Source: Apostichopus leukothele (lineage: Eukaryota; Echinodermata; Holothuroidea; Aspidochirotida; Stichopodidae). Taken from it: a stretch of 48,987 nucleotides of DNA. The stretch covers positions 1,125,988 through 1,174,974 of the forward strand of contig JAAAKB020000001.1 in the NCBI GenBank assembly GCA_010014835.2, given 5' to 3'. The position numbers and the translations under genes were made by a program. Shown here in pieces: positions 1 through 13,000 of this stretch (its first letter is position 1; the number at the start of each line of letters is the position of its first letter). The notes under the pieces were generated by a model that did not search any database, had not been told where the DNA came from, and saw only the letters and a list, made by a program, of their open reading frames with translations.

Positions 1-560
1 AAGCAGACTGGAAGTCAGGTAAAAGATTGTGATTTTTCAAATGGTGATTAAATTGCACGACAACGACCATTTCAATCAGCTTAGAAATAAAATGGAGGTT
101 GCTTACTGGCCTGTCGTTACTAAAATTAGGTTCAAGACCAGGTTTCTTTAGCAGAGGTTAAAAGATGGCTTGTTTTCAAGTGCTTGGAAAATCACCTGAG
201 GCAAAAGAAAGGTTAACAAGTTTTGTTATGACTGGTAGAAGAGTGTCGACTGCATCTTTAAGCCCAATGGGGATAGATTCACTGTCACAAGTAGTGGAAG
301 CAGATGACATAATTAGCCTGCACTCTTCGGATTCAGTCTTCAGAACAAAGTAGTGAAGGATAATGGGACAGCCATCAAGTTTACAAGTAGAAAGTGGAAT
401 GCTGAGGCTGTCCAGTTCTGTTCCAAAATTGTCAGTCTTACTTAAGAAGTTATGAAAGTCATTCGCAAACTCTGACTTTGGAGTTGCATTAGGATACACT
501 ACAGTACCACCGCATTCATTTTGACACGCGACGCGGACGAGTTTTCCCAAAACGGGTGAG
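1..560 (-). mobile_element. LINE remnant, reverse transcriptase start (CR1/L2/Jockey-like)
   Basis: Read on the minus strand this is the linker and first blocks of a non-LTR retrotransposon reverse transcriptase. A 124-codon open stretch (550 down to 176) ends in the typical block DTLLPVITKLVNLSFASGDF. The same frame continues below 176 with PLLKKPGLEPNFSNDRPVSN and then a FISKLIE block and an NHHLKNHNLLPDFQSA block, the standard RT motifs 1-2 of this group. Two in-frame stops interrupt it (after FPST, and just before PLLKKP), so the copy is dead. The element runs off the left edge, so its 3' part, including the YxDD catalytic region, is not in the window. The clade (CR1 against L2 or Rex/Babar) cannot be settled from this piece. 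There is no sign that it belongs to a host gene. Confidence 0.88.
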
Positions 561-3500
561 TTGTGGACGAGTTGGAAATGCAGCTAAAAAATAGAACGGT
601 CCAACTCATCTGCAAAGGGGATGATGTGAAAACAATAGGCATGAGTCCCATTGGGATCCGTTTACAGCCAATAAGTGTCTAACTTCAGATTTTAAAGGTT
701 ATTACGAAACAGGTTAACGAAATGTTGAAGCTAAAACATAATGTGACGAATCAGTTTCTTCGCGAATATTAAACAAAGCGAAGATTCGGGACTTTATCGA
801 TATAAATATAGTTCACAATTGCTGATAATTTTCTTTATTGTCCTGAACATTCAGAGTGGAATATATCTACAATTAAGAAACATGGTAATTCTTTGTCGCA
901 AGAGCAGTTGCCACAAAACGGCCCACCTTTCATATGAAAAGATGTTTTATTGACAACCAATTTTCCGTCAGTTGAAACCTTCATTGAACATCCATGTTCT
1001 CCCTCAGTTGATTTGAGTATACTAAAACAAAACTTTGAACAAAAATGTTTGTTTTTAATGTCCTTTTGCCAACTAAAAAACATTGAGTATTCACAGACTG
1101 ATTTGCCATGACAGAAGTGTTCCAGCACGGTATTAAACGGCACGAAGATGCTTACCAGCCCCATTCAAATTGACATTATAATAACCAGTCGTAAACGAAC
1201 ATCAAGATGTAGAGTAAAATCAAAGTATTTAATCATTAAGTATCATTAGGGAGTTTTCGTATTCCCATTTCATGTGTACTTTACTATCTTGCAAATTTCT
1301 TCAGCCCCATTTCTCACCCTACTACTCGTTGATTATTTGCGACAAATACATGTGCTAACCAACTACTGCACCTGTGCTACTGTATACAGTATGCATATAT
1401 TCCAGACACATATCCCTACTGCGGGATATCTATGTCATGTCATGATTTCTGCTCACAGGCCTGACACCTGTTAATAGGTGTTACAACCTTGGCAAACTGC
1501 CAGGAAACGTGCAATGTGGAGTTTTTCTTTCTGGCGCCATGGGGAAGGGGAAAGTAAGAGAGGAGGGCTGGAGAGAGGGGAGGAGAATGGGATGGTACTT
1601 CTGCTTTGTGGATAGTGTGATTTGTTGGTGGGATCAGAGGAACATTTCTTACCCCTCCCCAATCCTCTGGCTAAAAAAATTGAAAGTTTCCAAATGAACA
1701 CATACTCGTGCTTGATTTAGTTACAATAACCGATTCTGATTATGTACCGATAATGCAATAATCAGGCCGATTCCGATTATCGTTTGAATACTAGTTCTAG
1801 TGCCATACCGGTCAGAAGATCATTAAACTGCTTGGTATCTTTGTCATCGGGCATATGTGAATGTTTACATCGCCAACAATTAATATTGGGTCCCCTGCTA
1901 GTAGACCTTGGCTATAGATATGTATCAAATTCCTTAAGAGAAAATTGAAGTTGTAACAGGGTTGTGAAGGTGGTTGGTAGATGATACACAACTGGACAAG
2001 ATACCTTTGAAGTTAAATCATCCATTCTGAAAATTCAAGTGAGTCCTCTTCAACACCACTAATCATAGCAACTCCCACATTTCCCCCGAATAGCAAGCCA
2101 TTTCCTCCACCGCTATTTTCACTTTGCTGGGGACTATCCATCATATCATACAATACCTGAACAAATCATAGTTAGAGAGCCATGTTTCAGTCATACAACA
2201 TAGATCAGTCTTAAGATCATGCACATTATCAAGAATATCCGCAGTTTTGTTGCATACGGAAGAGTATTGATGTGTGTATTGATGCGTGGTTTAGGAAAGG
2301 TGTGGATCGTGCATGGTCCTTTACAATATTAACATGCCTCAGGTAGGAATGTCCAACTGTCTTCAAGAGAAGTGATGTCTTGTGTGTGTGTGTCGCCATA
2401 TTTCCCTTGGCAAAGCATTGGCTTTATCGGTCTTTGTTTATGCCGAACAATAAGCTGGTTTGGGGAGTCAATCGTTTGCATTGGCTCAATGCGGCATCCA
2501 TAATGAACCCTGCGAAGTGTTTTACTGATCCCATAGTTAAAAATTTAAATCTCCTCAACCGAACAATAGAGTCACTCAACCATTTTTGAAATATCAGTAG
2601 GATGAGTGAGAAGTTGAAGAAGTTGGCTTCTTGTATTGCAGCATGGTAGGCGTAATTGAAGAAAACTAGGCTGAATCTTTTTTACTCTGTTATTTGATGT
2701 ACCACTTTATTGCTTTTACCCTAGTAATTGACAGATATTTCAATATCCTGTTTAAATATTTTATTTAGTCATGATTTCTTTTTCAATTCTCTTTGCAGAT
2801 TCATAATGGGCAAGCTCAGCACATAATTGCTGTGGTGCATCATTCTTGAAGAGCAATCCTATCTATGATCAAGGTTCGTTTTTCCACTCTGTGTTTAAAG
2901 CAAGTTTTTGAAAGATGCTTAAATTTTTAGTAACTCAATTGGTTGAACACACTGACATGGTCCTTTCCCAATTACACAAATGTTTTATACAGTGCATTGT
3001 TATCAAAGTAAGGCAGTGTGTAGTACTAGCAGTGTGTATTGGGTCTTTGGGCACTTGGTCACAATAATACTGCAAATAAATATTTTAGTAAACCACCTAA
3101 GGGAATGCAAGACACCTATAATTTGTCTTAGAGGTGAACAGATATTTCAACTTATTTGAGGTCACCAGAGGTCAAAGTGTGAAAGCTTCTTGATCCTGAT
3201 AACTTAAAATGTAAGCTTGGATGAAATTCAAACGTGGTCTGTCGATCTGCCTCTCTAAGTATGAGGAACCTGATGTTTTTTTAAAGACATATCAAAGATC
3301 AGTTGTGTTCACCAGAGGTCAAATTTTGAAAACCTTTAGAGCACAATTTATTCCAAAAGAAAAGCTAGATGAAATTAATAAAACTAAGTTTAGAGATTCA
3401 CTATCTGAGTACCCAGGATTCTTTTGTTATCTAGGGAGGTCACATGTGGTTTGCAACAAAAATTTGGAACTCTTTTGTGTGTAGTGTTTCATTAAATGTT

Positions 3501-5637
3501 CTCATAATGAAACATGGCAAAAATCCCTAAGTCTGCCAGCTGTCTGGCTTTGAAAAAAATCATACTTGCCCCCTTGTTGCATGATGGATGTTCTGTGCAT
3601 AAAGAAGAGTATAAAGGGCCCCCTTTCCCCCTCGGAAAAGGTTGTATTCCAGAAAACCATTATTTCATCCCTGATTGCGGGAAACTGGTGAAGGAAATAC
3701 ATTACCTGAAAAATCCATCTTTCACCATATTGCACCATGAATGCTATAAAATAATTCCAAAGATTTGCAAATTGAACCATCACTTTTGTGGGACTAAGAA
3801 TTTGTTAGATACCTGGACTAAACATGCATATTTGTTCATGATGAAAGTTTTTAATTTGGTCTGTTGGTTAATTTGTGATATTTACTTGAACAACATATCA
3901 TGCAAGAACTGTGAAGCTACAGTGAAAATGCTGGAACACACTGTTTAAAGGATAGTGTAAAGCTTAAGAACAATGGCACAACATGTCATCAAAGGATTCC
4001 CCTCTAGAACCTTCCTTTAATGGTAAGGTACTCAATTGTTGGGGAAGTTTGACGCACTTGCCTTATAAACTTCCATTGTTTATTTCTAATCCATCAGATT
4101 AATAGCTCTCAACTGGTGGGGAAAACAATATATGAAAGGTAAGCAAGTGATTTAGGTTCTTAGGTAACTTGTAATCATCTAAAGCTCACACTAATCTTTT
4201 GCAAACATTTAAAAACTATATATTTCAAATAATCAAGTGATATGTCATGTACAGTAGTTCCTAAAAATGCATTTGTAAACAAACGTTCAGTAGTTCTGTA
4301 GTGCAGTGCTCATGATGACAATGTGTCTGGCTGTTTGGCTTGTCCAATTAAAGCTCATTGATCATCAATCTCATGATGTACTTCTCATCTCATGATGGCC
4401 TAGACTACTGTTACATTACTGTGACAGAAGCAAAGCAACCTAAGTAGCCATGACAACGACAGCCTTGCCAATATTAAATTGAATTGAAAAGACAAAATAG
4501 ATAGTCATTGTGTTAACATTTGATCAAACGTTTTACTTTGCTTAAATTGAGTGTTGCCTACAAAGATCATTTTCTGAGATGCTTAAGTTAGCCTCAGTTA
4601 GAATCGTTGTGTTGTCTTTGAATTTTCATAAGCAAGGTAGGTTACTAGTAGACTAATACAGAGTTACAGTGTAGCTTTTTTAGTAGAGAGTTAACATTTT
4701 TACAAACTTAAAAAATTCAGTCAAGCTTGCCCAACAGGGAGCAGTTATGAAACTAATTGTCTATGCCTACCTCAACCTAAAGGTTGCTTTAGTTGTAACC
4801 ATTTCGATGCGAAATTTAGCATGCTTTTAAAAGTCTGATCAGAACAGAATATAGTCCTCTCACAAAGATCGTTTGGTTGCAAACCTGGTGTGATGTTGGT
4901 CATGTTTTTGAACAGATCATGTTTTTGAATGCTTGGTTTTTCACAAACTGAATATAGTAAATTCAGCGAAACTACAGCTTGAATGTGATTTATTGGAAAG
5001 AAAATTGAGCCTTATGATGCTTGTCAATAAGATCTGATAATCATTTACAGGTCAGGTGGTGGTGGTTGCAGATTTGCTGAATATTTCTTAAAAGAGGGAA
5101 AGAGAGAGAGAGCTCATTATTGCTGTTGTTGCTAGGGACTGTTTGTGATTGCTCTTTGGAGGTTTTCTGCAAAAGTTTGTTATGAGATTAATAAGTGATT
5201 TATTTTCATATCGTGTTGTCACCACAGCTGTGTGCAATGTTAGTGTTTGCTATTTCTGATATCAGTATTTTCATTAACCCATTGCACAAGTTTGTGAAAA
5301 TTGTTGATGTAGTAGCCAGTCTGAGATAATGGAACACTAAAACATAGCTTTCTAGTTTGGAAGGTTAAAATAAAGATGTTAGAACGATATATATGAGATA
5401 TATAGTGGAAAATGTCTTTGAACAGTAGAGTATGATTTTGTTCCAGTTATGTTGTATCCGGTGAACCTATATGAAGGCGTAATTTGGGACCGATAAGGGT
5501 GTTCAAAGTCAAGTTTGCTAATGCATTTATGTGCATCCCCATGCTGTTTAATCCAATTCATCATGCATCAGTACAGGACATAGCTGTATTCAAAATATGG
5601 TGAGATATTTCAAGCTTCCTTGTCCTTCTCCATGTAG
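561..5637. other. Left flank: mostly unassigned non-coding DNA
   Basis: I see no recognisable gene here. An open frame on the minus strand (1164 down to 835, 109 codons, Cys-rich, with a CGNCSC cluster) has no family I recognise and no obvious splice partners. A block at 1730-1795 has repeated ACCGAT/CCGATAAT motifs like those of the 21-bp array near 27 kb. Short simple repeats are (TG)n at about 2373-2390 and (GA)n at about 5095-5110. A possible 75-nt exon at 2799-2873 has a good acceptor (TTCTCTTTGCAG) but a weak donor (GTTCGT). If it is real it would be 5'UTR of the downstream gene. Confidence 0.5.
3115..3335 (+). repeat. Dispersed AGGTCA-rich repeat, copy 1
   Basis: This block shares several phrases with the block at 9540-9960: GTAAGCTTGGATGA (3211-3224 and 9779-9792), a TTTTGAAAACCTT stretch, and repeated GAGGTCA. 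They look like diverged copies of one interspersed family. This copy holds two AGGTCA half-sites as a direct repeat with a 4-base spacer at 3159-3174. Ends and terminal repeats are not clear, so the class (MITE, SINE tail or other) is open. Confidence 0.55.
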
Positions 5638-5737
5638 AAAAGTTGAAAGACGAGAAGAGCAGACCACATCCGACTTTCTTGCCAACAGTCTTGAAAAAGA
5701 GACATACTGAAGGTGACAGTTCAGTGGACAACGAATA
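5638..5737 (+). other. Candidate exon with strong splice sites
   Basis: A 100-nt segment lies between a pyrimidine-rich acceptor (CTTGTCCTTCTCCATGTAG) and a consensus donor (GTAAGTTTTT). One frame reads KLKDEKSRPHPTFLPTVLKK and then RHTEGDSSVDNE before reaching TA at the donor. Joining to either downstream candidate exon (6257 or 6896) makes a stop at once. It therefore fits best as a 5'UTR exon of the TNRC6 gene, possibly ending a short upstream frame. I recognise no protein family. Spliced reads would be needed to confirm it. Confidence 0.35.
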
Positions 5738-6256
5738 GTAAGTTTTTCCAGTTGCGCTCGCGATATATTTACCACTGAAAGCATTTACAATCATTCCAAA
5801 ATAGCCATACAAGAGCAAGTAACCGTTATGTAGTTTTAACCTTGAAGCTCAAAATATTTTTTAGCACAAAGGTTGTTTGCATCTGACAGTTGTCAAAGTC
5901 TAACATTTTATTAGTACACAGGATAAATAAAAACATATGAGTTAGGATAAAGTTCATACCTGATATGTAGATATCCCTTAATGAGAACAAGAAGATTGGT
6001 GGAGGTTAAAAGATGCTGTGAGGCCAGCCTAGGTCGAAATCTGGAAAGCTTGTAGAGATGGTAGCTACTCCATAAGTAAAGCTTGAATGAGTTTTACTGT
6101 AACTGTAAATAAGTGCAGTGGTAAAATTTGTATGAAATTCATACCTTTGTTTGTAGATAAAATATATTAGGGTATGTTATTACATAGCCTCAAGGGTTCC
6201 TAGTTTAGATTCAGTACTTTGTGTGTTTATAATCCTTTTCCAAATTTTCTTTTCAG

Positions 6257-6274
6257 GTACAGTAAAAGCCAAAG
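6257..6274 (+). other. Candidate 18-nt microexon
   Basis: The acceptor TTTTCTTTTCAG and donor GTAAGC flank only 18 nucleotides (GTACAGTAAAAGCCAAAG). Both sites are close to consensus. The segment lies upstream of the inferred start codon, so it would be 5'UTR. It may equally be a chance pairing of splice-like signals. Confidence 0.25.
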
Positions 6275-6895
6275 GTAAGCTGAACATGTTGCTTTTGATT
6301 GAAGGTAGATGCAAAAACTAAATTCTGCTTGATTATCTATAGATGTAACATCTGTTTATAGCTAGCAATTTTATATATGTTTGTGATTTTTTGGTGTCTG
6401 GTTATATTTATGTATACGTAAATAACATACACACATGGAGTTAAGATAGATTGTGTACAGTGTTTTAGGTTTTGAACATGGTTGTCTGAAGAGTAATAAT
6501 ATGACATGTCATATTTGACTTTGAAAAGTTTTCGTCAATGAGTACAATAGTACCACTAGTTTGGTTGTAGTTGTCCAAGGAAAACCCAGATTACAGTAAG
6601 AATGCCAATGTAAGTAATGCAATGCTCTATCTAACTTAGGCCTCAAATTTGCATTGAATCATGACTACAGCTTATTAATGGTAAATATGTCATTCAATGT
6701 TTCTGTTATGGTGTTATGTCTTATGTTGTGTCTTTGAATAGGTTGTGGCTGAACTGGTACCTAATATTGTTTATTACATGACTTGTAACAAATATATCAG
6801 GTCCTGTGACAGAATTAGCCATGTGCCATAAAGAGAAAAAAAATCATTTTGTAGCAGTTGATGACTTTACAGTTGTTATCACCTCTTATTTACAG

Positions 6896-7030
6896 AATTT
6901 GAAGATCAACCCAAATACGAACGTTTCTGTCTACAAGGGTAACATCCTGAGAAGACACTGCTATTTGTCATTGAATGGTAGTTGCACAGGGCTCTTTTAA
7001 TGGAAGCTCAATCAACGTCATTTGCTCAAG
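6896..7030 (+). other. First coding exon of the TNRC6-like gene with 5'UTR
   Basis: The acceptor TTATTTACAG at 6886-6895 and the donor GTAATC after 7030 bound this exon. All three frames carry stops before the ATG at 7000. In the ATG's own frame there is a TAG at 6979-6981, so translation cannot start further upstream through this exon. The exon codes for MEAQSTSFAQ and exits in phase 1. The start is fixed by the upstream stop and by phase agreement with the next exon. A start at an internal Met of exon 2 remains possible. Confidence 0.6.
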
Positions 7031-10000
7031 GTAATCATAGTATCTTTGATTTATTGCATTAGTTCAACATCTGTGGAACCATTGCTGTGTCCTTTAAAAT
7101 GAGATGTCAAGAAAGCTCACAATTCAATTAAAAACTGTACTTGCTTTGAGCGTTTTCATCTGCTCATACACATTGCAACAGGCATAAAACTCTCCAAGAT
7201 GACATGGTTTTTGATAACGATGCTGAAGGAACAGCAGCCTTTGCAACCGTGTATGGGTGTGTGTATGTGATAGCCAGCTTGTAAACACGAGATCTCAAGA
7301 AGCACAAGTTGAGTCAGTGTCATGCTTGGTTGGTAGATGCACCATGATGTGTAGATGTGCCCTATTGTTTGTGGTTCCAATCTCATGCACATTGATAAGT
7401 GGGCGGGGTTTAACATAAAATTCTTATAAATGTCAATATCTCTTCAACTCTATGTCCGATGTACTTCATACTTGGTATGGTAATGTCAGTTGATGATAGG
7501 TACATGGTTATATAATCAAGAAGTTCATTCTCATTATTATTCATGAATGGACTAGAGTGTTATCACAGTTAAAATCTGGTAAACACCATGGACCAACAAG
7601 TTGAATCAATGCCGAACCGAATAACTATTCTACAGTTGTTAGTGTAGAGTCGCTGCACACTACTGATCTTGACCAGACACAATTGACTGTCGTTACATGG
7701 AAAATTGTGTCCAGATAGTCGGGCAGTGTGTGTTCAACACTACGGCTGATCATGATTTAGCCAGTTTTTAATTTGTCTGCTGCAGTCAGGGAAAACTGAA
7801 TCTGTAGGGTTTTCCCGACTGGCAGTAATGCAAGGTTCACGACTGAAGCTTTAACAAATTTTATCAATCGTAAATTTGCATGTGACCTCCAGTTGTTAAC
7901 AGTAACCAGTCAGTGTGTGGGAGTCAGTGGTAGGACTATAAGGCTTCATTATTAAAGATTTTCCACGTCACAACGGACGAGTTGGAATCCTGCTGGCGTT
8001 CTGGTTCTTACATTCTCACCTTTGTTGTAGTGAACAATCTAGCAAGTTATATATCATTGCATTGGAAAGCATTGGAATAGATATATAGTTAGGTTGTGAA
8101 TAATCAAGGTGGGGAGTTTGACAGTTTAAGTTTACGTTAGGCCAGTTGGCTCTATGGGTTGTTGTATTGTAATGATTTGTCTCTATTTGTTACAGCAATA
8201 AACATGAACCAGTGGAAAACCAACGAAATGTCACAAGGCCCTTGGCATAATGGTGCAGGTCGATGGAACATGGATTCTAGTAAGTCTGAATTTACTCTAC
8301 GTCTAGCTTATTTGACTCCGCATGACCTTAGTGCCCTTGCTCTACTATGCCTTATGCTATTTGGTGATCATTTCTTGTGCATCCACCTATTTTGGTAAAT
8401 ATCATAGTCATCATTGTAAATGTTATGGATTTCACGTGTGTTATGGGGACCCAGAAAAGCCACTAGACTTATCTTGAACAGAGATGTCTCTAGAGTCATA
8501 GATTGGCAGTAGTAAGGACTTCTGCTCATGTGAAATCTGTTGATTTGAAATGCATTTTCAGCTGGTATCCATGGAACAAAGAAACGTAAATTTTAATTTC
8601 ACTTTACAGATGGAGGTGACTCCTCTATACAGTCGGGCAATCAGGCCTCTGATTGGGGCGGTAAAGGATCGCCAAATGGACTTCCTATGATGGACCAAAA
8701 GAAGAGCAGTGGCTGGCCAGCCATAAGTAGCTCCAGCTCCAATGGTTTGAAGCCAGGAGACGTCATTCATGCAGGAGATGTGGACACCATGAATGGCAAT
8801 GGACCTGAAGGCAGCCTAATGTCCTCAGATCAGAAAAGAAGTAGCAATTTTTCAGGTGAAGGTAATAGCCTGAGTGGTTCCATTTGGGGTTCAGGTAGTC
8901 CAGGATGGGGTGGTATACAATCATCCGATGGATCCGATAAACCCACCTCTGTTTCCCCATCATTCAATCCAAGCTTGCAAGTTGATGGTATGCAGAGTGG
9001 CAGCTCAGGAAATCCATGGGGTCAAGGATCGTCATCGAAGAGTCCCCTAACCAGTCAGTCAAATACTAGCATGTCATCAGTTACCGCCTCGTCTGGTGGG
9101 ATGACATACACTACCTCTAGCAGTAATGCACACTGGTCTGGAAGCAATGCCCATGGACAAGAGAAACCCTCACAGGAACAGGAGGGTAGTTCTCTGGCTA
9201 AGATTGAAGTTAGTGCAGAGAATACCCCTACCAGCAGCACCTCAACGGTTACCAACCCTGGTGGTGATGCTGGGATTACTGATAGAGATGACAGCAATAA
9301 ACCCACCACCAACACAAGCAACGTACAAAACCAAGATACAGAGAAAAATGGCTGGCAAGGTCAGGCTAGTGGTAAGTAAATGCAATCAAGGCAGCTAGAT
9401 CAAGTATATTATAGAATAACAGGAAATGTGCCTTTTTTATTCCTTGCCTGAGTCACAAGGAATATGATGCAATGGTGATGGCATTTGTGTGGGTGACGCA
9501 TGCCTTGGCCTTGGCTCCAAACGACATACTGGGTAACTCTCTAATTTGGTTGGTAGATGCACCTTCTTGAGCACAAGAAACCTATTGGAATTGGTTAAAG
9601 GTCAACAGAGTGAAAGTCTGTAACCCTTGTTACACAAGTCAAAAAGTGAAACATGAATGAAGGTCATACTGAGGAATGTAGAAACCACTTTGTGTATCTG
9701 TTGATGTGGAGGTCAAATGTCATGTGAGGTCAACAAGTCAAAGTTTTGAAAACCTTGTAATTATGATAACTCCAAAAAGTAAGCTTGGATGAGCTTCACA
9801 CTTGGTGTGCTGATTCACCTTATTGAGTACAAGACTTCTGTTCTTTTCTGTGTAGGTTGAGGCCATTGGAGGTAACCTTTGTGAATGCAATAACTGCAAA
9901 AGTTCAGCTTGTAATAAAATTTCTCAATTGATATGTGGGTACACCACATGTGAGTACAACAACGCTATTGTGTTTGGTAGTCACAGTTCACTGGTTGTAA

Positions 10001-13000
10001 ATAAGTCATATCAATGGTAAGTCTGTACTAGTGAAATATGGCAATACAGACCTTACGTATGTTCATACATGTTTTAAAGAAGCAACTTTGTACTTGGTCA
10101 TTGTTATCATTTGCAATTCTGCTATCTTTGAAAGAAAACTACTTGTTTGCATAGATTCATTCATCAGATAGAGAAAACACTCTGAAACACTGCATTAAAT
10201 GTTGATCATTGCCATTGATATCTTTAAGAGCTTCTATGTGTATTTCATAGTTGTCTTTTTATGTTTCAGGTGAATCACCATCCTGGGATGCTCAGAATTC
10301 ACAAAACTTGCAGCCTGGTGGTGGATCTGGATGGGGATCTGTGACTCCAACAAGTGGGGTACCCACTGGATGGGGAGACATACCACCTTCCTCAGCAGCA
10401 GGAGATGTATCACGATGGGGATCTATTCCAACTAGTACACAAGAGAACAATACTCCAACTGGGTGGGGGCAATCTGAGAAGGTGGAAGACCAAGAGGCAC
10501 TTGGCACTGATATTTGGGGTTCAAGGCAACCTGATCCAGCTGCTGGACAATCTGCTTGGAACAAACCATTGGGAGGACCATCTGGAGGATCAAACAGCCA
10601 ATGGGGTGGGAAACCGAATAACCATCCTGGTCAACAACAGCAACAACAACAACAGCAACAACAACAACAACATCAACAACAACCACCACCACCACAACAA
10701 CAACCACAACAACAACCACAACAACCTCCGTCTGGTAGAGCTTGGGGACCCTTCTCTGCGCCAGGCAATGGCAGCCAGATTGGTTGGGGAGAAGCCTCTG
10801 CTGGAGGAGCAGCAAAGCTACCTCAGACAGCATGGGGTGGTAACCCAGGAAATCAAGGAATGGAGGGGGGTGCAAAAGGAGTTGGAATCGGTGTTACCCA
10901 GTGGGGAAAGAAGCCCGTCAACCAGGGTACAAAGTGGGATGTAGTAGACCCAGGTAATGCCAAAGCAGCCCCAGCACGTCATCAAGCAGGCGACAATGGT
11001 ACTGCTGTTTGGAGTGGTGGTCAACAACAAAATCCTCCACCGCCACCTCCAAATGTTTGGAATAAGGAACCACCAAAGTCACCATGGGGCAACTCTGGTC
11101 AACAAAACAAACCACCACAGTCTGAATCTGCTTGGGGAGCTCACTCTTCTTCTACTACTAAGGCCTGGGGAAACCCAGACGAACCAAAGCCTCAAGCTTG
11201 GACACAGCCACCACCAACACCAACACAGTGGAGTCAACCCTCTAATGCTGATAATAATCGCAGTGGTGGTAGCGCATGGGGCTCAGGTGCCCCACCAGTT
11301 AAGCCACCAACATCTGACAGTAACTATGGATCATGGAACAAAGAAGAACCTGCGAAAAAGCAACCATTTCCAGCAGACAGTCAACCGCCGCAGCAGCCTG
11401 TGCCACAAGGTTCTGGCTGGTTACCAATGCTAGACATTCCACAAGAAATTGTCCCTACTGGTTGGGGACAGTTGAGTCCCTCCGATCCTAGTAAGCCATT
11501 TGGAATGGATGATGGCACCTATGTCTGGGGAGACAGTAAGGAGCACAATTCCTGGGTTACTGAAATGAGTGCAAAGAACGTTCTCCGTATGAAGCAACGG
11601 AAGCAAAAGGCTGCTGCTCAAGCGACAGCAGCTGGCACCAGTACTATGCAATCTCCATCCGTGCCCTCCAGCAAACCACCGAGTACACCAGGCTCTGAGG
11701 ACGGTGCACCTGCAGGGTTCAGTAGTAGCACAGAGCCGCCACAACAACAGCAACAGCAGCAACAACAACAACCACCACAGAAGAAGATAGGAGGATGGGA
11801 TGATCCCGGTACTCCCACTTCTGCTACAACCAGTAGGTCTAAGTCAGAATCGGAGAGTGGTGGAGAGTGGCAGAGCCTGCCAAGGACTCCTAGTGAAGAA
11901 ACAAACAAGTGGACAAATGAAAACCAACAGTCTTCATCTTCCTGGGGTGGCAACAATAGAAGCAGTACTCAATCTCGGGAATCTATGCAAACATGGAACG
12001 AAGAACCTGCAAATCCCTCCAGTTCAAGTAAGTATTACCGTTGCTCACTTTTCCAAGTTAGGGAAATTCTGTCATTTGTAACCAAAAAATTCTAGGGATG
12101 GTCGTTATTGACAATCTTAGGCTGATGTATGCTGCTATGGTATAGGCAGAGTTGGGGGCCGGGGGGTTATGTTGAATGTGTAATGAACAGGGCACCCGGG
12201 GGACCGACCGAAATTAGCAAACGGGTACCCGGGAGCAAATGTTTGGACTGTTCACATCACTATTCAACATGCTTTGATATTGCTTGTTGTGATTCATTGG
12301 CAACAACTGAGTTACCATACTGACCATATATATCTGAAAGACATAAATTTGGGACAAAGAATTACCAAGCCTAATGCTTTTCAAATGATGAAGGTTGTGT
12401 TTCAGTGAACTTCATGGTTCACACCACATTACACAATTCAACACAGAACTGTAATTGTGATTTTGTATGTTTCTTCCTAGTGGGACACTGGGGAGATGAT
12501 GAATGGGATAGAGGCTCACAGAACAGTGATCCCTCCGCAGTAAACATGAGAAGAAAACCAGGGGTAAGTTACCTTTGACATCAGTTGCTTTTAAGTCTTA
12601 TAAGTCACCCTTCTTAAGCATTTGGGAAGTGACAAAATTTGTTTTGGTGAATTCCTATATCACCTGAGGGCAACATATTGTAGGTGCCTTAAAGGAAAGT
12701 ACCATGTCAATTCTTTCCTGCATTATCTCTGGATTGGTAAGATATTAGAAAGGTTAAAGAGACAGGACCTGATCTGTGCTAGGGTGTTAATTGAGTCTGA
12801 CTGTTGTGATCCTTTTCCTTTGATTTGTAGCCGGAGATACCTAATGGTAACAGAAACCCCAGTCAGATTGCACTGAAACTGAGAGCTTTGACTGACAAAG
12901 GTTTCCCCAAAGAAGAATCTGAGATGATGCTGAAGAAACATAACATGAATTACCAAAGTGCACTTGGTAGGTGAACCCTCATCATACATATCCATTGATG

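Noticed and set aside
165-353. 62-codon plus-strand frame at the left end
   Set aside because: It is antisense to the LINE reverse transcriptase fragment, whose motifs are clear on the minus strand.
835-1164. Cys-rich 109-codon minus-strand frame as a gene
   Set aside because: No family, no splice partners and no supporting context next to a dead LINE. It is mentioned only within the flank description.
3221-3948. Two plus-strand frames (87 and 144 codons) as a gene
   Set aside because: The first lies partly in the dispersed AGGTCA repeat, neither shows a recognisable domain, and no splice structure joins them.
10251-10269. Upstream extension of the large GW exon (TTG start, SFYVS)
   Set aside because: The residues before GGT come from intron sequence ending in TTTCAG. 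Splicing from 9371 to 10270 restores the frame.
10432-10875. Minus-strand frame with a long valine run opposite the TNRC6 GW exon
   Set aside because: It is the antisense reading of a CAA/CAG polyglutamine tract. The plus-strand exon has splice sites, phases and family motifs. The Leu- and Cys-rich frames opposite the other Q tracts are the same kind of shadow.
12130-12240. GC-rich patch in TNRC6 intron 4 (repeated ACCCGGG) as a mobile element end
   Set aside because: I found no inverted terminal repeats or target duplication. It stands out only by composition.
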